A DNA stretch of 64,000 nt from Paenibacillus_AB sp036577625. GTDB lineage: Bacteria; Bacillota; Bacilli; Paenibacillales; NBRC-103111. The position numbers were made by a program, and so were the translations under genes. Shown here piece after piece: positions 34,519-43,626 of the stretch. The stretch is from NCBI RefSeq assembly GCF_036577625.1, contig NZ_JARBDC010000066.1, positions 124,001 through 188,000 on the forward strand, written 5' to 3'. The notes below the pieces were generated by a model. The model was given only the letters and a program-made list of their open reading frames with translations. It made no database searches and had not been told where the DNA came from. Every line of letters begins with the position of its first letter. The first letter of the stretch is position 1.

Positions 34519-34983
34519 TTATGATGTTATTGGATTTGTCGGATCGATTGTCAACGTTTTCTTTAGCAGCACTTCATCGTCCCTAACGTAGCTGCAGTTC
34601 TCATACGTTCGTATTGCCGCATCGTTCCGTCTTCCTGTTAACACCTTAATCTCTGTTACTCCGCGAGCTTTCAAATGATTTTCCAGGCAAGCGATCAATG
34701 ACGTCGCGATTCCTTTTCTGCGAACGGAGTCTTCCACATACATCTCCGTTATTTCTCCCAGAAGCTCCCGATAACAGAATGACATGAAGCTTTGGGCGCA
34801 GCCAAAACCGACGACTTTGCCGTCCAATTCTGCCACGACAATCAATTCGCTGCACGTACGCATACTCTTTACGATTTCCGCAACCGGTCTTCGGTCCCCT
34901 CCGTTAAACCGTTGATTCAGAGCTGCGAGCTGCTCCGCGTCCTCCGCGGCCGCCAGTCTCGTTCGTATCTCCAATTTTGTCAC
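34519..34983 (-). CDS. GNAT-family N-acetyltransferase
   Basis: A 154-residue GNAT protein: ITEMYVEDSVRRKGIATSLIACLE is the acetyl-CoA loop (R-R-K-G-I-A), with IKVLTGRRNDAAIRTYENCSY near the end. GTG start with a weak GAGG upstream. Substrate unknown. Confidence 0.78.
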   Translation of the reverse strand: MTKLEIRTRLAAAEDAEQLAALNQRFNGGDRRPVAEIVKSMRTCSELIVVAELDGKVVGFGCAQSFMSFCYRELLGEITEMYVEDSVRRKGIATSLIACLENHLKARGVTEIKVLTGRRNDAAIRTYENCSYVRDDEVLLKKTLTIDPTNPITS

Positions 34984-35031
34984 CTCAGCATTTTTATTTC
35001 ATCCTTAGATATCGCGGTTTGCGATCCTCGA

Positions 35032-35063
35032 ATCCCTTATCTTAATGGCATAGGATAAGGGAT
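35032..35063. repeat. Perfect 10-bp inverted repeat
   Basis: ATCCCTTATC (35032-35041) and GATAAGGGAT (35054-35063) separated by 12 bases, in the divergent gap between the acetyltransferase and the TauE/SafE gene. Could be an operator or an RNA hairpin. Confidence 0.45.
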
Positions 35064-35152
35064 CGGCACTATAGATTCGATGACAGCGGAGCGATAACAC
35101 CGGCCGGAATAGGTAAACCGGGATAACGATTGAAATCGGTTCAATTCGGAGG

Positions 35153-35182
35153 TTGCCTTTTCCGGCTACCTATGCCTATAAT
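35153..35182 (+). promoter_or_regulatory. Predicted housekeeping promoter of the TauE/SafE gene
   Basis: TTGCCT, 18 bases, TATAAT; 27 bases before the start codon at 35210. Confidence 0.6.
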
Positions 35183-35209
35183 GCAAAGACAATTTAACCG
35201 TAGAAGGCG

Positions 35210-35935
35210 GTGTTTGGTATCGAAGATTGGATCATGCTTGCGATCGTCGTATTTGCCGCTTCTTTGCTGCAGGCCGGCACCGGCTTCGGCTTTTCAATAA
35301 TCGGCACACCCTTCTTGCTGATGATTTATCCGGCGCATACGGCGATTCAGATCAACATTATCTTGTCGCTCTGCATTTCCGTGTTTATGTTGGTTAAAGT
35401 CGGTAAAGAAGTGGTCAAACCGCTGATGGCAAGGCTGATCAAAGGAAGCCTGATCATGCTTGTTCCGGGTTTGCTGCTTTATTTGTTTATGGACATCCGC
35501 GCGATGAAACTGATCGTCGGAGGCTTGATCCTCCTGCTGACCGTGCTGCTGATTATGCGATTCACGATTCGGCAAACTGCGGGCAGAGACTATTTGACGG
35601 GCGGTATTTCCGGTTTGCTGACGACGAGCATCGGCGTTCCCGGTCCACCGTTGCTGCTCTATTTTTCTGGCGCGGGTACCGAAAAAACGACGCTTCGGAG
35701 CACAACGCTTGCTTACTATTTGCTCGTGTACTCGGTAAGTCTCGGTTTGCAAATCGGCTTCGGCGGGACGGAAAAACAGGTCTGGGTATCGTCTGCCGCA
35801 GCCGTTCCGGCTTTGCTCCTCGGCATCGTTTGCGGACAGCTGATGTTTACGCGGTTCAGCCCGAGGGGGTTTCGGATATTGTCCTACGTCTTATTGTTGT
35901 TTTCCGGGGCGTATCTGGTCGTTACCAGCCTATGA
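35210..35935 (+). CDS. TauE/SafE-family sulfite/anion exporter
   Basis: A 241-residue membrane protein with about eight helices. The two family repeats are visible: LLQAGTGFGFSIIGTPFLLM near the N-terminus and YLTGGISGLLTTSIGVPGPPLLLY in the middle. Family members export organosulfur anions or sulfite. GTG start. Its stop overlaps that of the convergent gene at 35930 by six bases. Confidence 0.85.
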   Translation: MFGIEDWIMLAIVVFAASLLQAGTGFGFSIIGTPFLLMIYPAHTAIQINIILSLCISVFMLVKVGKEVVKPLMARLIKGSLIMLVPGLLLYLFMDIRAMKLIVGGLILLLTVLLIMRFTIRQTAGRDYLTGGISGLLTTSIGVPGPPLLLYFSGAGTEKTTLRSTTLAYYLLVYSVSLGLQIGFGGTEKQVWVSSAAAVPALLLGIVCGQLMFTRFSPRGFRILSYVLLLFSGAYLVVTSL

Positions 35936-37399
35936 CAATCGCAGCGTCGTTCCCGCGATATCAAACAAATAATACGCCGGATCCTCGCAGCCGTAGACCG
36001 GATGGACGGATTGCGGCACCCCGCATGCAATCATTACATAGGCTTGAACCGGCAGTTGCTCCTCACGGATCTTGAAGACGCCCTGCTCATCCACGCCGAG
36101 GGTATGTGCATCCTTCATTCCATAATTCACCTGCGTTCCGTCTTCCAAGAGCTCCAGCTTCACAAGCCGATGATCGCCGCCGGAAGGCTTCAAGTCCATC
36201 AAATGCAGGCTCTGCGCCCTCTCGAAGAAATGTTTCGCCATGATTTGCCGCGGGAACTGCAGCCACTCGTCCGTCCAGCTGCGCTTCAACGCAACCGACT
36301 GTCCCGACACATCGTAACTGGCTTCCGTGTGGATGTAGCGCCCGCGATCGTCCCGATCCACCAAATGAAACGAAAGCTCCTTCACTCCGACGTCGCTCGC
36401 AACCACCGTCTCGTAGCTCAGAAGTCTAGCCTGACTGCTTACCGCCACTCGGGCCGCAACCATCTTCCATACCCCATCGAGCCCGAGCTGCTCCATCGAT
36501 ACGTTGCGAATGACCGTATCCCTGGGTCGCGACTCCAGAACGCCGGCGATCCCGGGCATCATCAGCTGCGAAACGTACAACAGCAAACCCAACAACGCCG
36601 CCTTATGCTTAATGCCGCGATTCGGCTTCGCCTTTCGGAACAACAACCAGTATACGGCAAAGCCCAGCGGCAGCCGGGTATCGTTCAGCGAAAGCGTAAA
36701 CCCTCCAAGCAGCAAATAGCCGATAAGCTTCCACGCCAATCCGTTCTCCGGTTCCGAGCGCTTGCGATATAACACCGCCGGCACGACAACCAACATCGCC
36801 GTAAACAGGATCGGCAACCAGTACGCTGCATACTCCCCCGGCAGTTGTCGGTATCCGTATAAATAATAACCCGAGAAACGTACGTTGGCCCCCTGCTCAA
36901 ACTTCCCGCGGTCCGCATCGTTAATGAAAAGCGAAGATACATTTCCCGGCCCATCCCCCGTGCCGAAGCTGCCCCCGAGCAGGTCGCGTCCCGCAGCGTC
37001 GGTAACCTGCCATTTCGTAAAACTTCCTGTGCTCGTAAAAGAACCGCCCGCAATGAGAGATGTAGACAGCAGTTGCCCGGAGGCTCGGTTCGGGTGCGGG
37101 ATCGTATTTAGTTGAATGTAAAAGTCCTTTTCTCGCTTCGCGACCTTTTCCAATACAATTTTCGTGTCGAACTTCTCTTCGATGACAAGATTCAACCGCT
37201 TCTCTTCGCCGTCCCGATTCGGAATCCATTCCGGCTTTAAGAAGAACTCTGCTGCGACGCCTTCCTTCACAAGCGACAACGTATACCCGTCTTGGTTAGT
37301 GATTCGTTCGTATACCGCTTCGCTGCGGTTCTGGTAGAGCCAGTTTGCGACGATCAGGATGACGACCAATACGATACCGAACGAGACCTTCCATTTCAA
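35930..37399 (-). CDS. Large membrane protein of unknown function
   Basis: A 489-residue protein: N-terminal helix (4-22), a 190-residue beta-rich external part, then about four helices (about 200-300) and a C-terminal soluble domain of some 200 residues. No family recognised. Start set at a TTG with AAAGGGGG seven bases upstream; the ATG at 37543 would add an uncharacteristic 48-residue lead. It converges on the TauE/SafE gene. Confidence 0.55.
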   Translation of the reverse strand: MKWKVSFGIVLVVILIVANWLYQNRSEAVYERITNQDGYTLSLVKEGVAAEFFLKPEWIPNRDGEEKRLNLVIEEKFDTKIVLEKVAKREKDFYIQLNTIPHPNRASGQLLSTSLIAGGSFTSTGSFTKWQVTDAAGRDLLGGSFGTGDGPGNVSSLFINDADRGKFEQGANVRFSGYYLYGYRQLPGEYAAYWLPILFTAMLVVVPAVLYRKRSEPENGLAWKLIGYLLLGGFTLSLNDTRLPLGFAVYWLLFRKAKPNRGIKHKAALLGLLLYVSQLMMPGIAGVLESRPRDTVIRNVSMEQLGLDGVWKMVAARVAVSSQARLLSYETVVASDVGVKELSFHLVDRDDRGRYIHTEASYDVSGQSVALKRSWTDEWLQFPRQIMAKHFFERAQSLHLMDLKPSGGDHRLVKLELLEDGTQVNYGMKDAHTLGVDEQGVFKIREEQLPVQAYVMIACGVPQSVHPVYGCEDPAYYLFDIAGTTLRLS

Positions 37400-37663
37400 A
37401 GCGTTATCCCCCTTTCCATGCCAAGGCGCTGTCCGGCCGAGATCCGTATAGTTGGTAAGACGCAAAATATTACCTCTTAGTTGCGTTCTCCTGCCCGATA
37501 CCGCAGTGTGATCGCTACTCGACTTTGGATGCTCCTTGAGCATACATCGCCAAACACAGCAAGAGAAGTTAAAACCCTTTCCATCCTACAAAAACCGTTT
37601 TCACCGCTGCGCAGTCTAACATAAGAAACACAAAAGCGATCCGAGCCGGAAGGAGGGGAAGCT

Positions 37664-38176
37664 TTGGATTTGCCCCGGTTGGTAAAACTTGCCCAGGAGG
37701 GCGACGAGCAAGCGATCTTCCATTTGCTGCAGCATCATGTCAACAAGCTGTACCGCATTGCCTGGTTTTATTTGCGAAACGAGCCGGATGCGCTGGAGGC
37801 GCTGCAGGAAACAAGCTGCAGAGCTTTTGCCAAACTCGGTACGCTCAAGAAACCGGAATTTTTCTCCACTTGGATCGTCCGTATTATGCTGAATGTCTGC
37901 ATGGACGAGTTGAAACGAAAAAAAAGGTTCGCCCCGCAGGATGTGCCCGAGCTTGCGTATATGGAAGATAATCACGAAATCAAATATATATTGGAGCAAG
38001 AGCTGGAGCGATTGGATCCGCGTTGGAAGCAGGTCATCATTTTAAAATATTACGAGGGGCACACTCTGACGGAAATTTCCGATATTTTGGACTGCCCGGT
38101 CGGGACAGTAAAATCGTGGCTGCATAAGGCGCTGTCGGCGCTGCGAACGACAGTGGGAAAGGAGAGCGGGCTCTGA
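37664..38176 (+). CDS. ECF sigma factor (paired with DUF4179)
   Basis: A 170-residue sigma-70 family member of the ECF type: sigma2 DALEALQETSCRAFAKLGTLKKPEFF with the WIVRIMLNVCMDELKR stretch, sigma4 HTLTEISDILDCPVGTVKSWLHKAL. TTG start with GGAAGGAGGGG ahead. It overlaps the next gene (TGATG), which encodes its predicted anti-sigma factor. Confidence 0.9.
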   Translation: MDLPRLVKLAQEGDEQAIFHLLQHHVNKLYRIAWFYLRNEPDALEALQETSCRAFAKLGTLKKPEFFSTWIVRIMLNVCMDELKRKKRFAPQDVPELAYMEDNHEIKYILEQELERLDPRWKQVIILKYYEGHTLTEISDILDCPVGTVKSWLHKALSALRTTVGKESGL

Positions 38177-39621
38177 TGGACGATATGCGGAAGGTAGAGG
38201 CGATGCTTTCCCCGCCCGGGGATGTTCGCGTGCCGGATCAGGCGTTGAGCTATATCCGTGCCGGCATAAGCGAAGGCCGAAAATATCGGAGGCGATACAG
38301 ATTTATCCGAGCGGTCAGACGTTCGGTTTGCTACGGAGCTGCGGCGGTTCTTGTATTGCTGTTCGGCCTAATCGGGATGATCCGCTTATCCCCGGTCGTA
38401 GCTTCCGGCTTAAGCCACATTCCGCTGCTCCAACAATTAGTAGAAAAGGTGCGGGCTGACCGCAGCATCCAGCTGGCCGCCCAGCATGACTACGTACAGC
38501 ATGTGAAGGCCTCGACGGAGCGCGATGGCATCGAACTGACGATTGACAGCATTATCGCTGACGAGTGGAGGGTCGTGTTGTTCTACACGCTGCGCTTCGA
38601 CGAGAAGAAATACGTCGATGTAAGGCTGGGGGGGATCGATTTCTACGATGCGCTGGAAGAACGATTGGGTTTGGATAACCGGTTACCTGTTATCGGACGA
38701 TACGCTTCGGGTTCGGTGTGGCCGCCGGAAGCGGATCTGATGCGGGAAGGCAACACCATTCAGGGCAAGAGCGAGTACCGCTTTAATACCCCGCAGCAGC
38801 TCCCGACCCGTATTAAGATCAAAGCCGGAATGAGCGCCGAGCCGGTGCAGCTCGGCAGAAGCATTCCTTTGATGGAGGAATGGGTCGTCGAATTGCCGGT
38901 GGATCATGAGAAATTTTACGGCAAGCGGAAAACGCTGCCGATTCAGCAGACGGTCACAGTCGGCGGGCAGCGGATTCATTTCCGGCAGGCTACCTTGTAC
39001 CCTACCGTCGTTCAGCTGGATTTCGAATACGATGCACAGAACGAGAAGCAAATTTTCGGTATCGACGATTTGCGGCTTTTGGATAATACTGGCCGCGAAT
39101 GGGCGCCGATCGAGATGGGCATATACTCCCCCGAGTACGTGTCCGATGTCCGGACGGTTTACTTTGAAAGCATGTATTTTCAAACACCGCAGTCGTTGAC
39201 CTTATCCGCCTCTCGTATACGCGCATTGGAGAAAGACCGGCTTCAAGTATCGGTCGACCTCCATAACAAATCGCTGCTACAAAGCCCGACCGACCGGCTA
39301 AAATTGGAGGATATCAACCTGGTAACAAGCCGCTTTTGGCCGGATGCTTATGAACTGGTATTCACGATGGACAAACCGGATCACGCGAATACCGACGTGC
39401 GTCCGATCATCATGAGGCCGGATTCCGATGCGGCAGGCAGACGTATACTGGGGAGCTCCGGACAAAGCGGAACGAGCGACGGGGGCAGCCGGTATGTGAT
39501 GAAAACCGCGGATACGAATCTGGTCAGTCCGCTGACGTTCACGATCGTGGACTACGGCTATGACAAAATCGTCGCTCCCTTCGAGGTCCTCATCCCGACC
39601 AAGGGAGACGGTGAGCAGTAA
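38176..39621 (+). CDS. DUF4179 membrane anti-sigma factor
   Basis: A 481-residue protein: short cytosolic N-terminus, one transmembrane helix (about 50-72), then a DUF4179 external domain with two beta-rich halves. This architecture is the usual transmembrane partner of Bacillales ECF sigma factors: the N-terminus binds sigma, the outside part senses the signal. One-base start/stop overlap with the sigma gene. Terminated by a strong hairpin. Confidence 0.8.
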   Translation: MDDMRKVEAMLSPPGDVRVPDQALSYIRAGISEGRKYRRRYRFIRAVRRSVCYGAAAVLVLLFGLIGMIRLSPVVASGLSHIPLLQQLVEKVRADRSIQLAAQHDYVQHVKASTERDGIELTIDSIIADEWRVVLFYTLRFDEKKYVDVRLGGIDFYDALEERLGLDNRLPVIGRYASGSVWPPEADLMREGNTIQGKSEYRFNTPQQLPTRIKIKAGMSAEPVQLGRSIPLMEEWVVELPVDHEKFYGKRKTLPIQQTVTVGGQRIHFRQATLYPTVVQLDFEYDAQNEKQIFGIDDLRLLDNTGREWAPIEMGIYSPEYVSDVRTVYFESMYFQTPQSLTLSASRIRALEKDRLQVSVDLHNKSLLQSPTDRLKLEDINLVTSRFWPDAYELVFTMDKPDHANTDVRPIIMRPDSDAAGRRILGSSGQSGTSDGGSRYVMKTADTNLVSPLTFTIVDYGYDKIVAPFEVLIPTKGDGEQ

Positions 39622-39633
39622 ACGAGTATATAG

Positions 39634-39662
39634 CAGGCCGGGAACTTCCGGCCTGTTTTTTT
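39634..39662 (+). terminator. Strong intrinsic terminator
   Basis: CAGGCCGG (39634-39641) / CCGGCCTG (39648-39655) followed by TTTTTTT; 13 bases after the anti-sigma stop. Confidence 0.92.
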
Positions 39663-39716
39663 CACAGCAATGCGATAGGGGAAAATTCAAATTGATTGTA
39701 TCGTCTCATCAATCGA

Positions 39717-39742
39717 TTTGAACTCGTACTCCGTTAGTGAAT
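39717..39742. repeat. Dispersed repeat, single arm
   Basis: tttgaactcgtactccgtta then gtgaat: diverged right arm of the repeat, overlapping the 3' end of the lipoprotein gene at 39734. Confidence 0.35.
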
Positions 39743-40183
39743 GATAGGAAGGAAATATTCTACATTATCATCGCCAATGAACTGCACGCCTTTCAGAAAG
39801 TCATACTGTGAAACTTCATCCTTGGTTAAGCCCCTTGCATCATAAATAATTTCGCCGGCTATAGTTATCGTTCCCCGGTCGTCGTAATGAACGCTCTCGT
39901 ATTGGATTCGGGTTATTCTTTCTTTAATATTTTTTGTGAAAATGACATCTGCGGAGCCAACGATACTAATGTTATTTGGATTATTCATCACGATACTGTA
40001 AGCCAACTTCTGGTTGTCCATGCCTTCTTCTCCGGTAAATACAGCGCCGACCGAAACCGAACTGCGGGATATTTCCACGCTTCGATCTTCGGCTTCCTTT
40101 GAACAACCCGATGCCGCGAAACATAAGACCATTAATACAACTATATACTTCACCAGTTTTACCCACCTGAAAATGTTATTCAT
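39734..40183 (-). CDS. Small lipoprotein, unknown function
   Basis: A 149-residue lipoprotein: signal helix YIVVLMVLCFAAS with lipobox AASGC near residue 27, then a beta-rich domain with no family that I recognise. Start placed at the ATG that gives a normal-length signal peptide; the upstream ATG adds 13 residues. Ribosome site weak. Lies between the two ECF/DUF4179 pairs. Confidence 0.6.
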   Translation of the reverse strand: MNNIFRWVKLVKYIVVLMVLCFAASGCSKEAEDRSVEISRSSVSVGAVFTGEEGMDNQKLAYSIVMNNPNNISIVGSADVIFTKNIKERITRIQYESVHYDDRGTITIAGEIIYDARGLTKDEVSQYDFLKGVQFIGDDNVEYFLPIIH

Positions 40184-40225
40184 TCCATTTATTTTACGTT
40201 CCCGAAGCTTGGAAAGTTGCATAAT

Positions 40226-40284
40226 ACTGTCCGTTAGAGCTCAGCTAACATAACGAGGCTGCCGTTGATCTTCCCGGCAGCCCC
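40226..40284. repeat. Dispersed hairpin repeat, copy 5
   Basis: ctgtccgttagagctcagct, then hairpin GGCTGCCG (40257-40264) / CGGCAGCC (40275-40282). It lies downstream of the second DUF4179 gene. Confidence 0.6.
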
Positions 40285-40335
40285 AACACGCGGTCTCCCT
40301 CCATATACCCATTAGAATTACATTCACCGGGATCG

Positions 40336-41838
40336 CTATTTCCGTAGATCCGGGGCAGGCAACGTCCAATCCACATTGCTATAAAGCCTGTCCACGACGG
40401 TACGCTTGAAGATGAGCTTATCCGGTATCGTTTGCAGCTGCGCCATGCGGAGTTGATAGAACAGCTCCGGTCTGCCGCCGGACAACGTAATCTTTTGATC
40501 TTTCCACCCCGCTCCGCTTCCGCCCGAAACGCCGCGTTTGGTAATCGCGTACTCCTTGCCGTCAACACTCAGCACGATATACTCGTTATAACTATCTTCG
40601 TTGCGAAGGTTGCCGCTTATATGCAAAGCGCCTTCGGGAACGTTTCCGTTCGTGTCGGGGGGAGACTCGACCGTAAATTTCCTCAAAATGATCTCGTCCC
40701 CGTGCGATTGGAACGTAACCGGTTGATCGATCAGCTTGGCCGGCTCGAATTCAACCGAAGTTCCGTCCGTTTCCGCGATCGAGTAACCGTCAAACACGAA
40801 CCGGTACGGTTGATCGTGAGGCAAATACTGAAATATGAAGCTCCAGTACATCAGACCCGGTTTATTCCCCGGCATTTTCGAATGACTCATTAAGCTGTCC
40901 ATATGAGGCGATTTCCGCGTATTGACGCTATGGATTTCGTTCCCCTCGGCATCCTCGAAATGAAATTTCAGCATCTGTTTTTTCCACAGGTCGCCCGGAG
41001 AACGAATCATTGCTTCTTCACTCAACTCCGTCTCCAGCTCCAGACGAACGCCCTGAACCATTTGGGTCAATCGTTTCAAGCGGATCGTCATTCCGTCCGG
41101 CGACGTGTAGCCGCCTTCGAACGGCGTTTCCTTCGTTTGCTTCCTCGCTTCCTTCATGTCGACCGAAAATTGGAAGCTCCAATCCCCGCGGGTAACCGGT
41201 ATGTTCCGATTTTCGTTCCCAAGCTGCGTAAGCTGGCCCTCCAGTGTAATCGAATCCGTCTGCAGAGGTTCGGGGAAAAAGGCGACCATATAGTAGAAAT
41301 CGTTGGTAAGTCCCATATCGTACATAGTCCCGACGATTCGCCCCTCAGCATCCTTAATCGTCACCTGGTTTTCCCGTGAAAAAAAGAGGCTTCTGCGGTC
41401 ATGCCGGCCGTCCGGTCCGAAAAGCTGGAGCGCCATCACGATACGCGTCGGATCGGCCACGACTTCATCCACCTTGACGGTGTACCCCTTGTCCTTTACC
41501 TTGATGTTCGGGCGATGTACCAGTCCGAACTCTTGAGCCCGCAGCAATCCGATATCGACATTGTCGCGGGTAAACAGAGAGCGTATACGATCGGCCAGCG
41601 AAGGAACGGCGAATACGGACACGATGCCGATAAGAAGCAGAAGCGCTGCCGCTCCAATTGCGAGGCGCCACGTCCTTCGGCTTGTTCGGGAAAAAGCCGC
41701 TCCGGACCGAGCCGTCTGCGCGCCTGCAGCGGGCAGGGACGACAGCGTCTGGTCGATTCGCAGCCTGACTATGTCCGGAAGCTCAACGACGTGCCCCTCC
41801 ATCCGTGACTTCAGCTCCTGATCCATCTTATCCTTCAT
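40336..41838 (-). CDS. DUF4179 membrane anti-sigma factor
   Basis: A 500-residue protein: cytosolic N-terminus with an LPDIVRLRIDQTL helix, a single transmembrane helix (about 56-78), a DUF4179 domain (DNVDIGLLRAQEFGLVHRPNIKVKDKG...) and a second beta-sandwich part. Overlaps the sigma gene by 11 bases. Same architecture as the protein at 38176 but clearly diverged, so each pair should be specific. Confidence 0.82.
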   Translation of the reverse strand: MKDKMDQELKSRMEGHVVELPDIVRLRIDQTLSSLPAAGAQTARSGAAFSRTSRRTWRLAIGAAALLLLIGIVSVFAVPSLADRIRSLFTRDNVDIGLLRAQEFGLVHRPNIKVKDKGYTVKVDEVVADPTRIVMALQLFGPDGRHDRRSLFFSRENQVTIKDAEGRIVGTMYDMGLTNDFYYMVAFFPEPLQTDSITLEGQLTQLGNENRNIPVTRGDWSFQFSVDMKEARKQTKETPFEGGYTSPDGMTIRLKRLTQMVQGVRLELETELSEEAMIRSPGDLWKKQMLKFHFEDAEGNEIHSVNTRKSPHMDSLMSHSKMPGNKPGLMYWSFIFQYLPHDQPYRFVFDGYSIAETDGTSVEFEPAKLIDQPVTFQSHGDEIILRKFTVESPPDTNGNVPEGALHISGNLRNEDSYNEYIVLSVDGKEYAITKRGVSGGSGAGWKDQKITLSGGRPELFYQLRMAQLQTIPDKLIFKRTVVDRLYSNVDWTLPAPDLRK

Positions 41839-42361
41839 AGCCGACCTTCCTTTCGACGGCGGGAATGCGGAGCCATTCCGCCAAAGTCAATCGGGCGCGA
41901 TGCAGCCGGGATTTGACGGTACCTTCCGTCGTCTCCAACAACTCGGCGATTTGCTTAAGGGGCAAATCCTCGTAATAGTACAGGGTGACCACCATCCGAA
42001 GCGTGTCCTCCAGACGATCGACCGCTTCTTTTACATCGATTTTGTCATATTCGCATGGGCTAGCAGGCTGAGTTAAATCGGGTTCGGCCAGCACCATTCT
42101 TTTTTGCCTTCTAAGGATCTGATTGCACTCGTTGATTAATATTCGCAGCAGCCACGATTTGAAATAAGCCGGTTCCCGAACGGCGCTAACGGACTGATAA
42201 GCCTTCAATATCGTTTCCTGGATCGCATCGGCACAATCCTCATCCCGCTTCACAATCGCCCGGGCTACGCGATACAAATTCGTTTCCAACCGTTTGATCA
42301 AGCGGATAAAAGCTTCCCTGTCGCCTTTCCGGGCCAGGATTACATCGTCTTCCAGCCGCAC
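41828..42361 (-). CDS. ECF sigma factor (paired with DUF4179)
   Basis: A 177-residue ECF sigma factor: CADAIQETILKAYQSVSAVREPAYFKSWLLRILINECNQ-type sigma2 and LPLKQIAELLETTEGTVKSRLHRAR sigma4. Start set at GTG (42361) with AGGAGG nine bases upstream; an upstream ATG would add 15 Arg/Lys-rich residues. Confidence 0.9.
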   Translation of the reverse strand: MRLEDDVILARKGDREAFIRLIKRLETNLYRVARAIVKRDEDCADAIQETILKAYQSVSAVREPAYFKSWLLRILINECNQILRRQKRMVLAEPDLTQPASPCEYDKIDVKEAVDRLEDTLRMVVTLYYYEDLPLKQIAELLETTEGTVKSRLHRARLTLAEWLRIPAVERKVGYEG

Positions 42362-42528
42362 ATTCCGAAGCCTCCTTTTCACTGCCCTTTTCTTGCAACT
42401 AGTCATTAGATGGGGCAGCGAGCCGTTCGGTTCGTTTTATTTCCGATTTTTTCATAAATGGTTTTAGGCGGGCGTCAGTCCGACAGCTTCGACATCACAA
42501 TCTTAATGTGGCTCGAGTCAACGGATTC

Positions 42529-42558
42529 GAAAAAAGGAGCCGTGCTGTAAACACGGCT
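42529..42558 (-). terminator. Intrinsic terminator after the methyltransferase gene
   Basis: AGCCGTG (42538-42544) / CACGGCT (42552-42558); on the minus strand the stem is followed by CCTTTTTTCG. It is 108 bases beyond the methyltransferase stop. Confidence 0.7.
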
Positions 42559-42581
42559 CTTCCCTGTTCAAAATAGAAGCG

Positions 42582-42610
42582 AAGCTGCCGTTTATCTTCA
42601 GCGGCAGCTT
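42582..42610. repeat. Repeat-family hairpin
   Basis: AAGCTGCCG / CGGCAGCTT (nine perfect pairs, eleven-base loop tttatcttcag). Stem and loop resemble the copy at 40257 (loop ttgatcttcc). Could also assist termination of the methyltransferase gene. Confidence 0.5.
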
Positions 42611-42666
42611 GATAATAAATCTATGGAAAGTCTCGCTCTTCGCTGCAAATGCAATCATAGTCAAAA

Positions 42667-43458
42667 TCATTTAACAGCATAAACGGATAACCATTGGGGA
42701 ATCGCAGCCAAAGGATTGTGTTCCCATTGATACAGTCGATCGACTTCTTCCTTCGACATGGTTTCTCTTTCGCCGCTAACTTCAAACCAATAAGTATTGT
42801 ACTCCGCGTACATCTCTTCCATATGCTTGATGCCGAGACCCGACGATACGATCGCATTGACGATATCTTGCATTCGCCATGTATAAGCCGGTATTTCTCC
42901 AAAAGGACCGATCGCATCATAAGGCTTTTTTATCGCTAATTTCGTCGTATTATTTTCGAATGGACGGGTAAACGGGTGAACCTCGTACATGATATAGGCA
43001 CCCTTGCTTTTAAGGATTCTGCAAATATGCCGGTACATGGCGTTTAAATCGTTCATCCACACATGAACGCCATTCGAGGTGTAAACAAAGTCGTACTCAT
43101 CGCTTTTTATATGCCTTAGCTCCATCGTATCATCGCAAACGAAGCGGATATCCCAACCGTGTTTGTTCGCAATTGCAGCACCGTTTTCCAGCTGACGTTC
43201 GGAAATATCAACCGAAGTAACGGTCGCTCCCATCAAATGAAAAGCAAAAACGGCATGGTTGTCGCCGCTGGAAGGTACGCAAATTCGTTTGCCCCGCAAG
43301 CTGGGGAAGACCTCTTTAATCATTGAATACGTGGTAGGGTGAAACGCCGATTCCGGGCGTGCTATTAGCTTTGAAATCCTCTCGTCCGTGCGATATTTTG
43401 CAAAATCCGTATCGGACCATTCGTTCCAAGCATCTCGTACACGATTCTTTTGATCCAT
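42667..43458 (-). CDS. Class I SAM-dependent methyltransferase
   Basis: A 263-residue Rossmann-fold methyltransferase. The SAM-binding motif I is seen as GKRICVPSSGDNHAVFAFHLMGA, motif II acid in VTSVDISERQLENG, and DYDFVYTSNGVHVWM follows. Ubiquinone/menaquinone (UbiE-like) relatives share this layout; substrate unknown. Start at the ATG close to GGAGCTG. It follows the metallophore-type operon on the same strand after 168 bases, so co-transcription is possible but not shown. Confidence 0.78.
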   Translation of the reverse strand: MDQKNRVRDAWNEWSDTDFAKYRTDERISKLIARPESAFHPTTYSMIKEVFPSLRGKRICVPSSGDNHAVFAFHLMGATVTSVDISERQLENGAAIANKHGWDIRFVCDDTMELRHIKSDEYDFVYTSNGVHVWMNDLNAMYRHICRILKSKGAYIMYEVHPFTRPFENNTTKLAIKKPYDAIGPFGEIPAYTWRMQDIVNAIVSSGLGIKHMEEMYAEYNTYWFEVSGERETMSKEEVDRLYQWEHNPLAAIPQWLSVYAVK

Positions 43459-43626
43459 GATACAGCTCCGATTTTCATGTATTTGAGAAGGAGGCGCATC
43501 GGGCATCCCTCCGACTCAAGCTAATGGTACTCTTTTTCCAAAGCCGTATTCACCCTATTCATTCATTATAAATAATTTATACGAATCGCCGTTTGTCGGG
43601 AGGAGCGCGGGGGCTTCCCTTTTCCC

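Larger units (their letters stand above)
42362..42666. other. Intergenic region with two hairpins
   Basis: No gene. It contains the sigma-gene promoter region, a terminator (42529-42558) and a repeat-family hairpin (42582-42610). Confidence 0.4.

Noticed and set aside
37540..37663. ECF-type autoregulatory promoters before both DUF4179-associated sigma genes
   Set aside because: AAAACC-like -35 elements are present upstream of both, but the spacing to CGT-like -10 elements differs (about 19 and 14 bases), so I could not support a shared motif.
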